A DNA stretch of 64,000 nt from Buttiauxella brennerae ATCC 51605 (GTDB taxonomy: Bacteria; Pseudomonadota; Gammaproteobacteria; Enterobacterales; Enterobacteriaceae), in assembly GCF_001654925.1 (NCBI RefSeq), contig NZ_LXER01000017.1, forward strand, positions 310,001 to 374,000. Direction: 5' to 3'. This document shows, piece after piece, positions 53,351 through 63,484 of the stretch. The notes below the pieces were generated by a model. The model had not been told where the DNA came from and ran no database searches. It saw only the letters and a program-made list of their open reading frames with translations. The translations under genes were made by a program, and so were the position numbers. Position 1 is the first letter of the stretch, and every line of letters starts with the position of its first letter.

Positions 53351-55952
53351 AGCGCGAATTAAAACAAAACGCCGTATTTCGCCCTTCTGGTTACTGCCAA
53401 TTATCGCGTTGATGATTGCCAGTTGGCTGATGTGGACAACATGGGAAGAGCGCGGCACAACAGCGACCATTGATTTCATTTCAGCAGACGGCATTGTTGC
53501 CGGGCGCACGCCTGTTCGTTATCAGGGCGTCGAAGTCGGTACCGTGCAGAGCATCAGTCTCAGCAAAGACCTGCGTAAAATCGAAGTGACAGTCAGCATC
53601 AAAAACGATATGAAAGATGCGCTGCGCGAAGATACCCAATTTTGGCTGGTCACACCGAAAGCCTCATTGGCGGGTGTTTCCGGGCTTGATGCATTGGTTG
53701 GCGGGAACTATATCGGCATGATGCCGGGCAAAGGCAAGCCGCAAGAGCACTTCGCCGCACTCGACACGCAACCCAAATATCGCCTGAATAACGGCGAACT
53801 GATGATTCATCTCCACTCTCCAGACTTAGGTTCGCTTAACAGCGGGTCACTGGTTTACTACCGAAAAATCCCGGTGGGCCGCGTCTATGACTACACCATT
53901 AATAACAATAATCAGGGCGTGACCATTGATGTACTGGTCGACCGCCGTTTCGCCAAACTGGTGAAAAAAGGCAGCCGCTTCTGGAATGTCTCGGGTGTGA
54001 AGGCCAACGTCAGCCTTTCTGGCGCACAGGTTCAACTGGAAAGCCTTGCCGCACTGGTTAACGGTGCTATTGCCTTTGATTCGCCGGAAAACTCGGTCGA
54101 AGCCAAAGCCGACGACGAATTTGGGCTGTATGAAGACCTGGCGCATAGCCAGCGTGGCGTGATTATCGATCTCGATTTGCCGAGCGGCAAAGGCTTAAAA
54201 GCGGGATCAACGGCGTTGATGTACCAGGGACTTGAAGTCGGTACGCTGACCAAACTTAATCTCAACCCAGGCAGCACCGTGACCGGGCAAATGACGGTGG
54301 ACCCAAGTGTGGTCAATTTGATGCGCAGCGGAACGCGTATCGAGCTGCGCGACCCGAAAATCTCTCTCAGTAACCCGAACCTGAGCAGCCTGTTAACCGG
54401 CAGCACCTTTGAGTTAGTCCCGGGTGAAGGCGATCCGCAGAACCACTTTGTCGTTTTCCCGAGTGATAAAACGCTATTACAGCAACCTAATGTCATGACA
54501 CTCAATCTGACGGCTCCGGAAAGTTATGGCATTGATGCCGGTCAGCCAATTATTTTGCATGGTGTGCAAGTCGGGCAGATTCTCGAGCGCACGTTGTCAG
54601 CAAAAGGCGTCACCTTCTCCGCTGCTATTGATCCTGAATATCGCCATTTAGTTCAGGGTGACAGCAAATTCGTGGTTAATAGCCGTATTGATGTGAAAGT
54701 CGGTATTGATGGCGTTGAGCTTTTAGGTGCCAGCGCCAGCGAGTGGATCAACGGCGGTGTGCGCATTATTCCGGGTAATAAAGGGGCAATGAAAGAAAGC
54801 TATCCGCTGTACGCCAACCTGGAAAAAGCGGTTGAAAACAGCCTGAGCGATTTGCCAACGACCACATTAACGTTAACTGCCGCCAGCCTGCCTGATATTC
54901 AGACCGGCTCTGTAGTGCTGTATCGTAAATTCCAGGTCGGTGAAATTATCAGCGTGCGTCCACGGGCGAATAGTTTTGATATCGACGTCAACGTTAAACC
55001 GGAATATCGCAGCCTGCTTACCGCCAACAGCGTCTTCTGGGCTGAAGGTGGCGCACGCGTGCAACTTAACGGTAGCGGCCTGACGGTTCAGGCTTCCCCG
55101 CTTTCACGCGCCTTAAAAGGGGCAATCAGTTTCGACAACTTAAGTGGCGCAAGCGTCGGCCTGAAAAAAGGCGATAAGCGGATACTTTACGCCTCTGAAA
55201 CCGCCGCCCGTGCCGTTGGCAGCCAGATTACCTTGCACACCTTTGACGCCGGTAAACTTTCCGCAGGTATGCCAATCCGTTATCTGGGAATTAACATCGG
55301 CCAGCTTGAGTCACTAAATCTGACGGCATCACGCAGTGAAGTCGAAGCTAAAGCAGTTCTCTACCCTGAGTTTGTTGAGACATTTGCCCGTAGCGGCACT
55401 CGTTTTTCTGTTGTCACACCGAAAATCTCCGCCTCTGGCGTGGATAACCTCGACACTATTCTCCAGCCATACATTAACGTTGAGCCCGGACGTGGTGCGC
55501 TTCGTCGCGACTTTGAGTTGCAAGAAGCCTCTATTACTGACTCCCGTTACTCAGACGGCCTGAACATTGTGGTGGAAGTGCCTGAAGCGGGCGCGTTAAA
55601 CATCGGCACACCGGTGCTGTTCCGCGGTATCGAAGTCGGTACGGTAACCGGCTTGACCCTAGGCAACCTTTCCGACCGTGTGATGGTGGGCTTGCGCATC
55701 AGTAAGCGCTTCCAGCACCTGGTGCGTGATAGCTCGGTGTTCTGGCTGGCGTCAGGCTACAGTCTTGATTTCGGCCTGACCGGCGGTGTGGTGAAAACGG
55801 GCACATTCAATCAGTTCATTCGCGGCGGTATCGCCTTTGCAACGCCACCGGGTACACCACTGGCGCCAAAAGCAGAAACCGGCAAACACTTCCTGCTTGA
55901 GGAAAGCGAGCCCAAAGAATGGCGCCAATGGGGCACTGCGCTGCCACGTTAA
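53319..55952 (+). CDS. letB: MCE-repeat lipid transport tunnel LetB (YebT)
   Basis: Periplasm-spanning protein with seven MCE domains, forming a stacked hexamer tunnel between inner and outer membranes. 877 residues, equal to E. coli. N-terminal membrane helix ([17 protein letters not shown]); repeating V-x-Y-x-G-V-x-V-G-type motifs as in [44 protein letters not shown] 53319 overlaps letA. Followed by a strong hairpin. Confidence 0.96.
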   Translation: MSQEMPASPTEARIKTKRRISPFWLLPIIALMIASWLMWTTWEERGTTATIDFISADGIVAGRTPVRYQGVEVGTVQSISLSKDLRKIEVTVSIKNDMKDALREDTQFWLVTPKASLAGVSGLDALVGGNYIGMMPGKGKPQEHFAALDTQPKYRLNNGELMIHLHSPDLGSLNSGSLVYYRKIPVGRVYDYTINNNNQGVTIDVLVDRRFAKLVKKGSRFWNVSGVKANVSLSGAQVQLESLAALVNGAIAFDSPENSVEAKADDEFGLYEDLAHSQRGVIIDLDLPSGKGLKAGSTALMYQGLEVGTLTKLNLNPGSTVTGQMTVDPSVVNLMRSGTRIELRDPKISLSNPNLSSLLTGSTFELVPGEGDPQNHFVVFPSDKTLLQQPNVMTLNLTAPESYGIDAGQPIILHGVQVGQILERTLSAKGVTFSAAIDPEYRHLVQGDSKFVVNSRIDVKVGIDGVELLGASASEWINGGVRIIPGNKGAMKESYPLYANLEKAVENSLSDLPTTTLTLTAASLPDIQTGSVVLYRKFQVGEIISVRPRANSFDIDVNVKPEYRSLLTANSVFWAEGGARVQLNGSGLTVQASPLSRALKGAISFDNLSGASVGLKKGDKRILYASETAARAVGSQITLHTFDAGKLSAGMPIRYLGINIGQLESLNLTASRSEVEAKAVLYPEFVETFARSGTRFSVVTPKISASGVDNLDTILQPYINVEPGRGALRRDFELQEASITDSRYSDGLNIVVEVPEAGALNIGTPVLFRGIEVGTVTGLTLGNLSDRVMVGLRISKRFQHLVRDSSVFWLASGYSLDFGLTGGVVKTGTFNQFIRGGIAFATPPGTPLAPKAETGKHFLLEESEPKEWRQWGTALPR

Positions 55953-55958
55953 CGCCCG

Positions 55959-55984
55959 CGCCCCGGTGTCTCACCGGGGCGTTT
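55959..55984 (+). terminator. letB terminator-like hairpin
   Basis: CGCCCCGGTG - TCT - CACCGGGGCG followed by TTTGT. Short T run, so strength uncertain. Confidence 0.65.
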
Positions 55985-56024
55985 GTGCTACACTCCACCC
56001 TTCATTTTTTTCTGGACTTCCTTA

Positions 56025-57467
56025 GTGGCTCACTCTCAAACTGCCTTTCTCCCACAAGCCTTTCTTGATGCAATACGTGACGCGCTTCCTGCTGATCAAA
56101 CGCTCGAAAGTTTTATCGAGTATTGCCAGCGCCCGCTGCGCCGCAGCCTTCGCGTTAATACGCTCAAGATCACGGTCAGTGATTTCCTGGCACTTGTTGC
56201 CTCTTATGACTGGCATCTGACGCCGATTCCATGGTGCGCAGAAGGTTTCTGGATTGAGCGCGATGACGAAGAAAGCTTGCCACTGGGCAGCACAGCTGAA
56301 CATTTAAGTGGCCTGTTCTACATTCAGGAAGCCAGTTCCATGCTGCCTGTCGCGGCCCTGTTTGCTGACGGCAACCAGCCAGAACGCATTATGGATGTCG
56401 CCGCCGCACCTGGTTCAAAAACCACCCAGATTGCCGCACGGATGGGCAATCACGGCGCGATCCTCGCGAATGAATATTCAGCCAGCCGCGTAAAAGTTTT
56501 ACATGCGAATATCAGCCGCTGCGGTATCAGTAATGTGGCACTCACGCACTTCGATGGCCGCGTGTTTGGCGCAGCGTTACCCGAGTGTTTCGATGCGATT
56601 TTGCTGGATGCGCCCTGTTCTGGTGAAGGTGTGGTGCGTAAGGATCCGGACGCGCTGCGTAACTGGTCACCGGAGAGCACCACCAGCATTGCAGATACGC
56701 AACGCGAACTGATCGCCAGTGCATTCCATGCGCTGCGCCCCGGCGGCACGCTGATTTACTCCACCTGCACATTAAACCGTGAAGAGAATCAGCAGATTTG
56801 CCAGTGGTTGCTTGATGAATGGCCCGATGCGGTTGAAATCGCGCCACTCAATGATCTGTTCCCGGAAGCTGCAAAAGCCATTACTGCCGAAGGCTACCTG
56901 CATGTTTTTCCGCAGATTTATGATTGCGAAGGCTTTTTCGTAGCACGCCTGCGTAAAACTGCCTCGATAGATGCCCTGCCTGCACCGGGCTACAAAGTCG
57001 GTAAATTCCCGTTTGCCCCGCTGCACGGCAAACAAGCCGCTGAAGTCACTGCTGCTGCGAGACAATCCGGAATTATCTGGGACAACGGCCTGCAACTCTG
57101 GCAGCGCGACAAAGAGATCTGGTTATTCCCGAAAGAGATTGTCCCGCTATTTGGCCAGGTTCGTTTTTCACGCATTGGCTTGCGCCTCGCCGAACAGTAC
57201 AACAAAGGTTACCGCTGGCAGCACGAAGCGGTTATCGCGCTGGTGCCTGGCGATTCACCGCTGGCGTTTGCACTGACAGAGCTGGAAGCTGACGAATGGT
57301 ACCACGGGCGTGATGTTTACCCAGACGTGACACCGTCACTTAATGAGGTGGTGGTGACTTATCAGGGGCAACCTCTTGGTCTGGCCAGGAAAGTCGGCTC
57401 CCGCCTTAAAAACAGCTATCCGCGTGAACTGGTGCGTGATGGCAAGCTGTTTGCCTCCAGGAATTAA
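56025..57467 (+). CDS. rsmF: 16S rRNA (cytosine-1407-C5)-methyltransferase
   Basis: Methylates C1407 of 16S rRNA in the 30S subunit. 480 residues (E. coli 479): NSUN-type Rossmann domain with [16 protein letters not shown] (SAM), catalytic Cys in [10 protein letters not shown] and STCTLNREE, and a C-terminal PUA-like domain. Start GTG 56025 gives the family N-terminus ([13 protein letters not shown]); an upstream frame start at 55983 overlaps the hairpin and is unconserved. Confidence 0.95.
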   Translation: MAHSQTAFLPQAFLDAIRDALPADQTLESFIEYCQRPLRRSLRVNTLKITVSDFLALVASYDWHLTPIPWCAEGFWIERDDEESLPLGSTAEHLSGLFYIQEASSMLPVAALFADGNQPERIMDVAAAPGSKTTQIAARMGNHGAILANEYSASRVKVLHANISRCGISNVALTHFDGRVFGAALPECFDAILLDAPCSGEGVVRKDPDALRNWSPESTTSIADTQRELIASAFHALRPGGTLIYSTCTLNREENQQICQWLLDEWPDAVEIAPLNDLFPEAAKAITAEGYLHVFPQIYDCEGFFVARLRKTASIDALPAPGYKVGKFPFAPLHGKQAAEVTAAARQSGIIWDNGLQLWQRDKEIWLFPKEIVPLFGQVRFSRIGLRLAEQYNKGYRWQHEAVIALVPGDSPLAFALTELEADEWYHGRDVYPDVTPSLNEVVVTYQGQPLGLARKVGSRLKNSYPRELVRDGKLFASRN

Positions 57468-57579
57468 TGCGCTAAAAAATAACTTCCATGAAGTTGGCAG
57501 TTTTTGCACTGTTGTCTACTCTCTACTGTGGGAGGCCTCACTGGTCATACCACATGTACCCAGACCCAAGGAGAGCGAG

Positions 57580-57819
57580 ATGACGAAAACTAGCGTACGA
57601 ATAGGCATCTTCGAAATTGATGATGCTGAATTACATGGCGAGCAGCAAGGGGATCGAACGTTGAGTATCCCTTGTAAATCTGACCCGGACCTGTGCATGC
57701 AACTTGATGCCTGGGATGACGAAACCAGCATACCCGCCGTTCTTGATGGCGAACATTCAGTCCTCTACCGTCAACATTACGACCAAAAATCTGATGCATG
57801 GGTCATGCGCCTTGCATGA
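57580..57819 (+). CDS. yebV: YebV small protein
   Basis: A 79-residue soluble protein nearly the same as E. coli YebV (78), with TSVRIGIFEIDDAELHGE and DPDLCMQLDAWDDETSIP. Function unknown. ATG 57580 after AGGAGAG. Upstream in-frame codons run into rsmF and are not conserved. Confidence 0.92.
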   Translation: MTKTSVRIGIFEIDDAELHGEQQGDRTLSIPCKSDPDLCMQLDAWDDETSIPAVLDGEHSVLYRQHYDQKSDAWVMRLA

Positions 57820-57926
57820 TTCAAAATGACCCGTCGCCCAGACGGGTTAATTAATCTGACCTGATTCGCCTTTCTTCTTGTGACATCCTCTACAATTAAG
57901 CCAAACGGTACAACTCAAAGGTCATC

Positions 57927-58118
57927 ATGTTTGCGTTGGTTTTGTTTGTTTGCTATCTGGACGGCGGTTGCGAGGATATTGTGGTGGACGTCTTTAATAC
58001 CGAACAACAGTGTCTGTTCTCCATGGACGAGCAACGGATACGTTATGGTGGCTGTTTCCCGGTAGAGGATTTTATTGGTGGTTTCTGGAACCCGGCTCAG
58101 GAATACAGCACGTTGTAG
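57927..58118 (+). CDS. yebW: YebW small protein
   Basis: A 63-residue protein identical in length to E. coli YebW, starting MFALVLFVCYLDGGCEDIVV, with three Cys. Unknown role. Its stop is 2 bp from the convergent pphA stop. Confidence 0.92.
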   Translation: MFALVLFVCYLDGGCEDIVVDVFNTEQQCLFSMDEQRIRYGGCFPVEDFIGGFWNPAQEYSTL

Positions 58119-58120
58119 AC

Positions 58121-58765
58121 TTACTGGACCTGCACCATCGTGAGTTTGTTGCCAAACACGGCACCGGTATCAATATAGTATTGGTTGTGAAAATGGCCGG
58201 CTTCCTTGAGCGGCGTATGCCCAAAGTAAAACTCATCAGCACCGTCGATATCCGCACCCCTTCCCTGCAAATTCTTATTAAGCCTGTCACGGCTCCAGAC
58301 CAGTAAATGTTCATCTACCGGCTGATTCCAGCTGTAATGCGATGCAGGATAGTCGGCATGTGCGATGACCAGCGTTTTACCCTGCGTATGCAGCTCTATC
58401 ACCAGCGGTAATTCGCGGCAATGCAGCAAGGCTTGCTGGACACTGTGTTGACGCGGTTCAGGCAATTCCCGATACCAGTCACCACCGTTCATTTGCCAGA
58501 GCATGCCTTCCCCTTCGTCCAGCGCTTCTAGCGCCATGGCTTCGTGGTTGCCCTTAACTGCTTTAAACCATTTGCTGCCGAGCAACGCCAGGCAGCCGGG
58601 GCTATTGGCTCCACGATCGATAAGATCCCCAACCGAAACCACCAGATCCTGATGATAATCAAAATGCTGGAGTTTCAGCTCGCTTATCAATTCTGAAAGG
58701 CAGCCGTGCAAATCACCGACAATAAACACATGTCGCCAGTTCTCACCGTCAATTCGCTGATACAT
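58121..58765 (-). CDS. pphA: Serine/threonine protein phosphatase PphA
   Basis: PPP-family metallophosphatase of 214 residues (E. coli 218). Metal motifs GDLHGC (D and H), VGDLIDRG and KGNHEAMA, plus later HADYPAS. In E. coli it signals protein misfolding and acts on envelope stress pathways. Conserved E. coli order ends here: yebY and the SdsR/RyeA RNA locus are not found downstream. Confidence 0.94.
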   Translation of the reverse strand: MYQRIDGENWRHVFIVGDLHGCLSELISELKLQHFDYHQDLVVSVGDLIDRGANSPGCLALLGSKWFKAVKGNHEAMALEALDEGEGMLWQMNGGDWYRELPEPRQHSVQQALLHCRELPLVIELHTQGKTLVIAHADYPASHYSWNQPVDEHLLVWSRDRLNKNLQGRGADIDGADEFYFGHTPLKEAGHFHNQYYIDTGAVFGNKLTMVQVQ

Positions 58766-58820
58766 ACCGCCCCCACCTTGTTTATTTATTGCTCAATTAT
58801 AAACCAGTGGGCGGTAATGG

Positions 58821-59348
58821 TTAGCAGCGAGGTCGAATGAACATTTTGATTTGCTTTCCATGGTATTCAACATAGTGCTGAAACTGGAAACCAAAACGTT
58901 CAGCCAGATGGATGGAACGCAGATTGTCATCGTCAATAATGCAGCAAACCGGTTGAATAAACTCATCATCAGCCCACTGCAAAATTGCGCTTAATGCCTC
59001 ACTTGCGTAACCTTTACCGTGAACCGCAGGGATCAATGACCAGCCAGCTTCCGGAAGTTCAAGTGCCGGGGTCAGTTCGCGGCGTGCATCCTGAAAACCA
59101 AACGATCCAATATAGCGTTCGGTCTCTTTTTCAAACACCGCCCAATATCCGTAGCCCAGCGCCTGCCAGTGACCGATATAACGCAGTAGTCTTCCCCACG
59201 TCATTTCTGGGCCTTGTGGTTGCCCACCACCAATAAACTTCACCATTTCCGGGTCGGCCCAACATGCGGCTAAATCGGTAAAATCCTCAAGCGTAAAATG
59301 ACGAAGAATTAAACGCTCTGTTTCCAGGCAAGGTGCTGCGTTAATCAT
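58821..59348 (-). CDS. GNAT-family N-acetyltransferase
   Basis: A 175-residue acetyltransferase of the RimJ/RimL-like group: LETERLILRHFTLEDFTDLA at the start, ERYIGSFGFQDARREL, and the acetyl-CoA loop HGKGYASEALSAIL. May acetylate a protein N-terminus or small amine; substrate unknown. ATG 59348 follows GAAGGAAGTG and matches the family start. Upstream extension to 59480 is unconserved. Confidence 0.85.
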   Translation of the reverse strand: MINAAPCLETERLILRHFTLEDFTDLAACWADPEMVKFIGGGQPQGPEMTWGRLLRYIGHWQALGYGYWAVFEKETERYIGSFGFQDARRELTPALELPEAGWSLIPAVHGKGYASEALSAILQWADDEFIQPVCCIIDDDNLRSIHLAERFGFQFQHYVEYHGKQIKMFIRPRC

Positions 59349-59488
59349 GCTCACTTCCTTCAACGTATGATTGGGGTACGGTTTTTTACTTATTTTGGCG
59401 CCATACGGTTTGCGACACAATCCGAACTCTTGTGTGTGATCCGTTGAGCAATGGTGCTGCAAAGAAAGCGTGCATGGCACAGAAATAG

Positions 59489-59513
59489 AAAAGGCTGCAC
59501 GATGGCAGCCTTT
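59489..59513. terminator. Isolated hairpin, no adjacent gene end
   Basis: AAAGGCTGC - ACGAT - GGCAGCC-TTT. Terminator-like, but no gene stop points to it; perhaps the end of a lost gene or sRNA. Confidence 0.4.
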
Positions 59514-59542
59514 AGAGAGGTGATACGAGTTATCTGGTAAAT

Positions 59543-59713
59543 ATGATGCTAATTAAAGCGATTTATGATGGCTTTCGCCCCAAGGGAATGTGGTCATCAA
59601 ACCTACCACGCACCCACCAGCTTACTTTTGAGGATCAGTTTCAAGACTATCTGGCACCTCCGTTTCACTCTGGAACTAACATGAATCTAGCAGCATTAAG
59701 ATTGCAAAAGTAA
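59543..59713 (+). CDS. Possible 56-residue ORF, unsupported
   Basis: An ATG-initiated ORF (starting MMLIKAIYDGFRPKG) in the otherwise empty 59481-59775 gap. No good SD, no similarity I recognise. Might be a gene fragment. Listed so the gap is described; coding status is doubtful. Confidence 0.2.
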   Translation: MMLIKAIYDGFRPKGMWSSNLPRTHQLTFEDQFQDYLAPPFHSGTNMNLAALRLQK

Positions 59714-59775
59714 CGGCAGATTCACAGTTTTGTCATTTACCCATCAAATAAATCTGGCTAACCCGAAATTGGCGA

Positions 59776-61266
59776 TCAGATTTTACCGCTCAGGCGCTCA
59801 TGGAAATCGCTGCTGCGAACATCCAGCCCCACAATTTGTACTTTGCTTTCATAGCGTTGATAGCGGGTTTCGATGGCATCAAGCACAGCGACTGTTGAGA
59901 CATCCCAGATTTGTGCCTGTGACAAATCAATAATGACGTTTTGTGGGTCGTCGGCATATTTGAAATGCTCAAATAAATCGTTGCTGCTGGCAAAAAACAG
60001 CGGCCCGGTCACCGTATAGCACACAGTCTGCCCATCATCAGATAACATACGTTCGGCCCTCACCACGTGGGCAATTCGGCGCGCAAACAAAATCATCGCA
60101 AAAACCACCCCACCGACAACACCCAATGCCAGGTTTCCGGTTGCTACCGTCACCGCGACAGTCGTCACCATTACCAGCGTTTCCGGTAGCGGAATTCTTT
60201 TTAAGGTAGCGGGTTTAACACTGTGCCAGTTGAGCGTTTTCACCGCGACAATTACCATAATCCCGGCGAGTACCACCATCGGAATTTTTGCCATTAACTC
60301 ACTTAAACCGGTGACCAACAGCAATAACACCAGACCTGCCGCGAGGGTCGAAACACGCGTGCGCCCTTTACCCAGTTCGACGTTAACCATGGTCTGGCCA
60401 ATCATTGCGCAACCGGCAATGCCACCGTAGAACCCGGCAAAAATATTCGACACCCCAAGTCCCCAACATTCACGGCGTTTACTGGAAGGTGTATCAGTCA
60501 GCTCATCTACAAGTTTGGCGGTCAACAGTGACTCCATTAAACCGACAAACGCAATACTCAACGCACAAGGCCAGATGATTCGTAAAGTGTCGACATTCAA
60601 CGGCACCAGCAGTTGCGTCAGACCCGGCAGCCCCGCCGCCATTGGGCTGGCCTCACCCACCGTTGGAACTGAAAGCCCCATTCCGATGCACAGCGCGGTA
60701 ATGACAATTATCGCCACCAGTGGCGATGGGACCGTTTTGAACACGCGCGGCAGAAACAGTACGATGAGCAGGGTCAGCGCAAACAACCCCCATACCAGTG
60801 GGTTGTTGCCCCAAATATGTGGAACCTGGGCGAAGAAAATAAGAATACCCAGCGCGTTTACAAACCCGGTCATCACCGACAGCGGTATATAGCGCATCAT
60901 TCGCGCAAGCCCCGTGACACCGAACAGAATCTGTATCAAACCCGCCAGTAATACCGCAGGGAAAATGTACTCAACACCGTGCTGGTGTACCATTGGCCCG
61001 ATAACTAACGCCACTGACCCTGCGGCTGCCGTGACCATTGCCGGGCGCCCGCCAAGAATTGACATGGATAAACACAGGACGATAGAAGCGACCAGACTGA
61101 CCTTTGGATCAACGCCAGCAATGACCGAGAATGAAATGATTTCCGGGACTAATGCCAATGCAGTTATCACACCGGCCAGCGACTCCCGCGCAAGCAAACG
61201 CGGACTACGCAAAACATGCGAGAGAGAATTTTCCTGACGGTGTATTTCAGTTTGAGTTGTGGTCAT
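59776..61266 (-). CDS. SulP-family anion transporter
   Basis: A 496-residue SLC26/SulP transporter: about 12-14 membrane helices with GVITALALVPEIISFSVIAG and GGRPAMVTAAAGSVALVIGP in the N-terminal core, and a cytoplasmic STAS domain from about 410 (VIIDLSQAQIWDVSTVAVLD). Likely carries sulfate, bicarbonate or a dicarboxylate; the ligand cannot be read. Single gene, with its promoter in the 365-bp gap beyond its start. Confidence 0.9.
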   Translation of the reverse strand: MTTTQTEIHRQENSLSHVLRSPRLLARESLAGVITALALVPEIISFSVIAGVDPKVSLVASIVLCLSMSILGGRPAMVTAAAGSVALVIGPMVHQHGVEYIFPAVLLAGLIQILFGVTGLARMMRYIPLSVMTGFVNALGILIFFAQVPHIWGNNPLVWGLFALTLLIVLFLPRVFKTVPSPLVAIIVITALCIGMGLSVPTVGEASPMAAGLPGLTQLLVPLNVDTLRIIWPCALSIAFVGLMESLLTAKLVDELTDTPSSKRRECWGLGVSNIFAGFYGGIAGCAMIGQTMVNVELGKGRTRVSTLAAGLVLLLLVTGLSELMAKIPMVVLAGIMVIVAVKTLNWHSVKPATLKRIPLPETLVMVTTVAVTVATGNLALGVVGGVVFAMILFARRIAHVVRAERMLSDDGQTVCYTVTGPLFFASSNDLFEHFKYADDPQNVIIDLSQAQIWDVSTVAVLDAIETRYQRYESKVQIVGLDVRSSDFHERLSGKI

Positions 61267-61632
61267 CGTTTTTGTCTTTGCAGGTTTATCATTATTAATT
61301 ACGCCCTCTTGGGGCCGGCGTGATTGTACAGATAGGTTAGTAAGGATGCTAATTAATATGACCTGATTGAATTTGCATCTGCACCATGTGGATGAGTGCT
61401 ATACACAGGTTGCAGTAAGCAGACTTCAACATAAAAACATCAATAATATCACCAACATTACAATGGTCTTTATCATGAAAATTCGCAACATGTTAGACAC
61501 ATCATAAATAGCCATTAATAGAATTACTAATATTAGAAAACACGAATAAAACCTATTATAATGCTGCCGCTCATTACTGATCTTATATGAAATTATCTTT
61601 TTTTAGCCATTTTAATAAATGGGGACTTACTA
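61267..61632. promoter_or_regulatory. SulP / solute-binding protein divergent region
   Basis: 366 bp, strongly AT-rich. A -10 TATAAT at 61557-61562 with a weak -35 (TTAGAA, 61533-61538, 18-nt spacer) could serve the solute-binding gene. A 23-codon ORF from 61587 overlaps the next start in another frame; I do not call it. Confidence 0.4.
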
Positions 61633-62571
61633 TTGTTTCGTCATTTAGCTCATTGTAAATGGATTGGTTCTTTTCTGTTAGTTGCTGGAGCATTATTTTG
61701 CAACAATGCGGTGGCCGATCCAGTACTCGATAAAGTACTTAGTGCGCACAGTATTAAATTAGCCTGGGTAGATGGCAATAAACCTCTTTCCTGGGAATTA
61801 AATGGCAAACCCACCGGGATGGCAATAGACCTCTGCCTGGACGTTGTCGATAGCATCAAAAAACGCTATAACACAAAAATAGATGTGCAATGGGTACAAA
61901 TCTCATCCGCGGCGCGCTTTGAATATATTATTCATCATCAGGCAGATGTTCTTTGTGCTATTGCGGGAATCACCAGTCAACGAAGCAAAACAGTAAACTT
62001 TTCTACACCGTGGTTTTACACCCAAACCAATTTATTAGCTAAAAAATCAGAAAACATTAACAACAAAGAAATGCTTACCGGGCGTACTGTTGGTGCAATA
62101 AGCGGTGGAACCTCTGCATTGCTCCTGGCGAAAGTGAATCAAGAATTAAACTATTCTGTCTCAGTTAAGCTGGTACGTAGTTTTGATGAAGGTTTTAAAT
62201 TATTGAAGGAAGGTCATATTTCAGCATTCGTTACTGATGATATTATCATACGCAGTAAACTCGCCGAAATACCTGACAGAGATGATTATGAGATGGGTAC
62301 TGAAGCGTTAGGAGACGAATTATCTTATGGATTGGCCGTCGCTAAAGATGCAGATGACATGCTCAATATTATCAACGCTGAAATAAAATCCATCTTTATT
62401 TCTAATAAATTTGATGTTTTATATAATAAGTGGTTTATGTCACCGATTACTTCCTCAGGTGAGAATATACGGCAACCTATGTCTGAGAGACTCATCGAGC
62501 AAAAGAATAGTTTCCTGAATGTCGGTAATAAAGCTCCTGATGCCAGTCAGACAAGCATAACACCTCAGTAA
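61633..62571 (+). CDS. Orphan amino-acid-type solute-binding protein
   Basis: A 312-residue type 3 periplasmic binding protein. Signal peptide ends near residue 29 (NNAVA-DP); SBP_bac_3 domain from VLSAHSIKLAWVDGNKPLSW to the NKWF segment near 270 (LYNKWFMSPI). Polar amino acids are the usual ligands. TTG 61633 follows GGGGA at good distance; no ATG fits. No permease or ATPase gene is adjacent, so its transport partner is elsewhere or it acts as a sensor. Low GC compared with the core genes. Confidence 0.8.
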   Translation: MFRHLAHCKWIGSFLLVAGALFCNNAVADPVLDKVLSAHSIKLAWVDGNKPLSWELNGKPTGMAIDLCLDVVDSIKKRYNTKIDVQWVQISSAARFEYIIHHQADVLCAIAGITSQRSKTVNFSTPWFYTQTNLLAKKSENINNKEMLTGRTVGAISGGTSALLLAKVNQELNYSVSVKLVRSFDEGFKLLKEGHISAFVTDDIIIRSKLAEIPDRDDYEMGTEALGDELSYGLAVAKDADDMLNIINAEIKSIFISNKFDVLYNKWFMSPITSSGENIRQPMSERLIEQKNSFLNVGNKAPDASQTSITPQ

Positions 62572-62883
62572 GAGTTAGTTTAGTCAACTCAATGAGTTAG
62601 AAAACGACGAGAACTTAATCACTAAATATACCCTATGACTTCTGGGAGAATGTTACTGAAAACTTCCAGACGTCATCAAAAAAAATGCCTGAAAAATATT
62701 TGGATTCACACAAAAAGCAGTTTATGTTGTTATGAGTATGACGCGAGTGCCAGAAGAAGGAGTTTTGGCATATTTCGCTAAGTAGTTGTTTTGGAAGACA
62801 GATAAAAAAAGACCGAATACTAAAAGAGGCACCTAAAATCAATAAGTTAGGCTCCTCTTTGCCTACCGCGTGTCTACAGTAAC
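62572..62883. other. Intergenic region with terminator of the right-end operon
   Basis: 312 bp AT-rich without a gene. Its main feature is the hairpin at 62822-62860 that closes the minus-strand secreted-protein unit. Confidence 0.55.
62822..62860 (-). terminator. Terminator after the secreted-protein pair
   Basis: Minus strand AAAGAGGAGCCTAA ... TTAGGTGCCTCTTTT, imperfect long arms then T run. It lies 24 bp after the 62884 stop. Confidence 0.7.
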
Positions 62884-63075
62884 TTATCCTTCATCACTCT
62901 TACTACAATGTTTCTTAGAGCGACTGATTGAGCCATCATTGCAAACAAACTTGCCATCACCAGTACAATGAGACACCCCTCCTTTAGATTTTGAGCAGGG
63001 ATAGTTCTTTGCGTAAGTAAAAGACGAACTCATCATTAAAGACAATACCAAAACTATATATAGATTATTTTTCAT
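62884..63075 (-). CDS. Small secreted cysteine-rich protein
   Basis: A 63-residue product with a signal peptide ([19 protein letters not shown], cleavage near TYA-KN) and a mature basic part of about 40 residues with four Cys ([30 protein letters not shown]). Similar Cys/Gly/Ser/Lys-rich minis occur in enteric genomes, with no role I can name. Its ATG overlaps the upstream stop (TAATG), so it is translated with that gene. Candidate lysogenic-conversion factor. Confidence 0.7.
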   Translation of the reverse strand: MKNNLYIVLVLSLMMSSSFTYAKNYPCSKSKGGVSHCTGDGKFVCNDGSISRSKKHCSKSDEG

Positions 63076-63476
63076 TAATAATGTCTCTTTACTTCACTAT
63101 ATCTTACTATTTCAGAATATTTTGCATCATTAGGTAAAAACAAACATGTCTTTATCCCACCACGAAATATAAACTCTTTCTCTTGAGATACATCCAATAA
63201 ATTAATGCTTGAAAATTCCGCACCTTTCCAGCTCTTTGGATAAGACCGAGTAAAATCACAAATTACATTGATAACATTAACAATACGACCCTGATTTAAA
63301 TGTTCATCATCCAGTAAAACGACAAATTCACCATTATCAATAGATGTGTTATCAATCTCTGCCTCGCTAAAGCCAGCCCTCTCAAATGCGTCATACATAT
63401 CGTCAGGTAAACTAACCCTATCAGCATGGGCAATGCCTGCTAAAAATAAGCAGCAAAAAATCATCTTCCTTATCAC
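63075..63476 (-). CDS. Secreted protein of unknown function, co-expressed with the repressor
   Basis: A 133-residue exported protein: signal peptide [18 protein letters not shown] then a mature part with two Cys (VICDFTR, GIKTCLF) that could pair. Starts at GTG 63476, 8 bp after the repressor stop, with AGGA ahead; ATG 63464 is an alternative with the SD too near. Stop overlaps the next start. No family recognised. Being after a phage repressor in one unit, it should be made in the lysogen. Confidence 0.68.
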   Translation of the reverse strand: MIRKMIFCCLFLAGIAHADRVSLPDDMYDAFERAGFSEAEIDNTSIDNGEFVVLLDDEHLNQGRIVNVINVICDFTRSYPKSWKGAEFSSINLLDVSQEKEFIFRGGIKTCLFLPNDAKYSEIVRYSEVKRHY

Positions 63477-63484
63477 ATCAAATC

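Noticed and set aside
54032-54505. Long antisense ORF in letB
   Set aside because: High-GC coding DNA often opens the opposite strand; letB is intact with seven MCE domains.
58766-59775. SdsR/RyeA sRNA locus expected after pphA
   Set aside because: I searched by eye for the conserved 3' hairpin of SdsR and did not find it.
61587-61658. 23-codon ORF before the solute-binding protein
   Set aside because: Overlaps the real gene out of frame, and I saw no support for it as a leader peptide.
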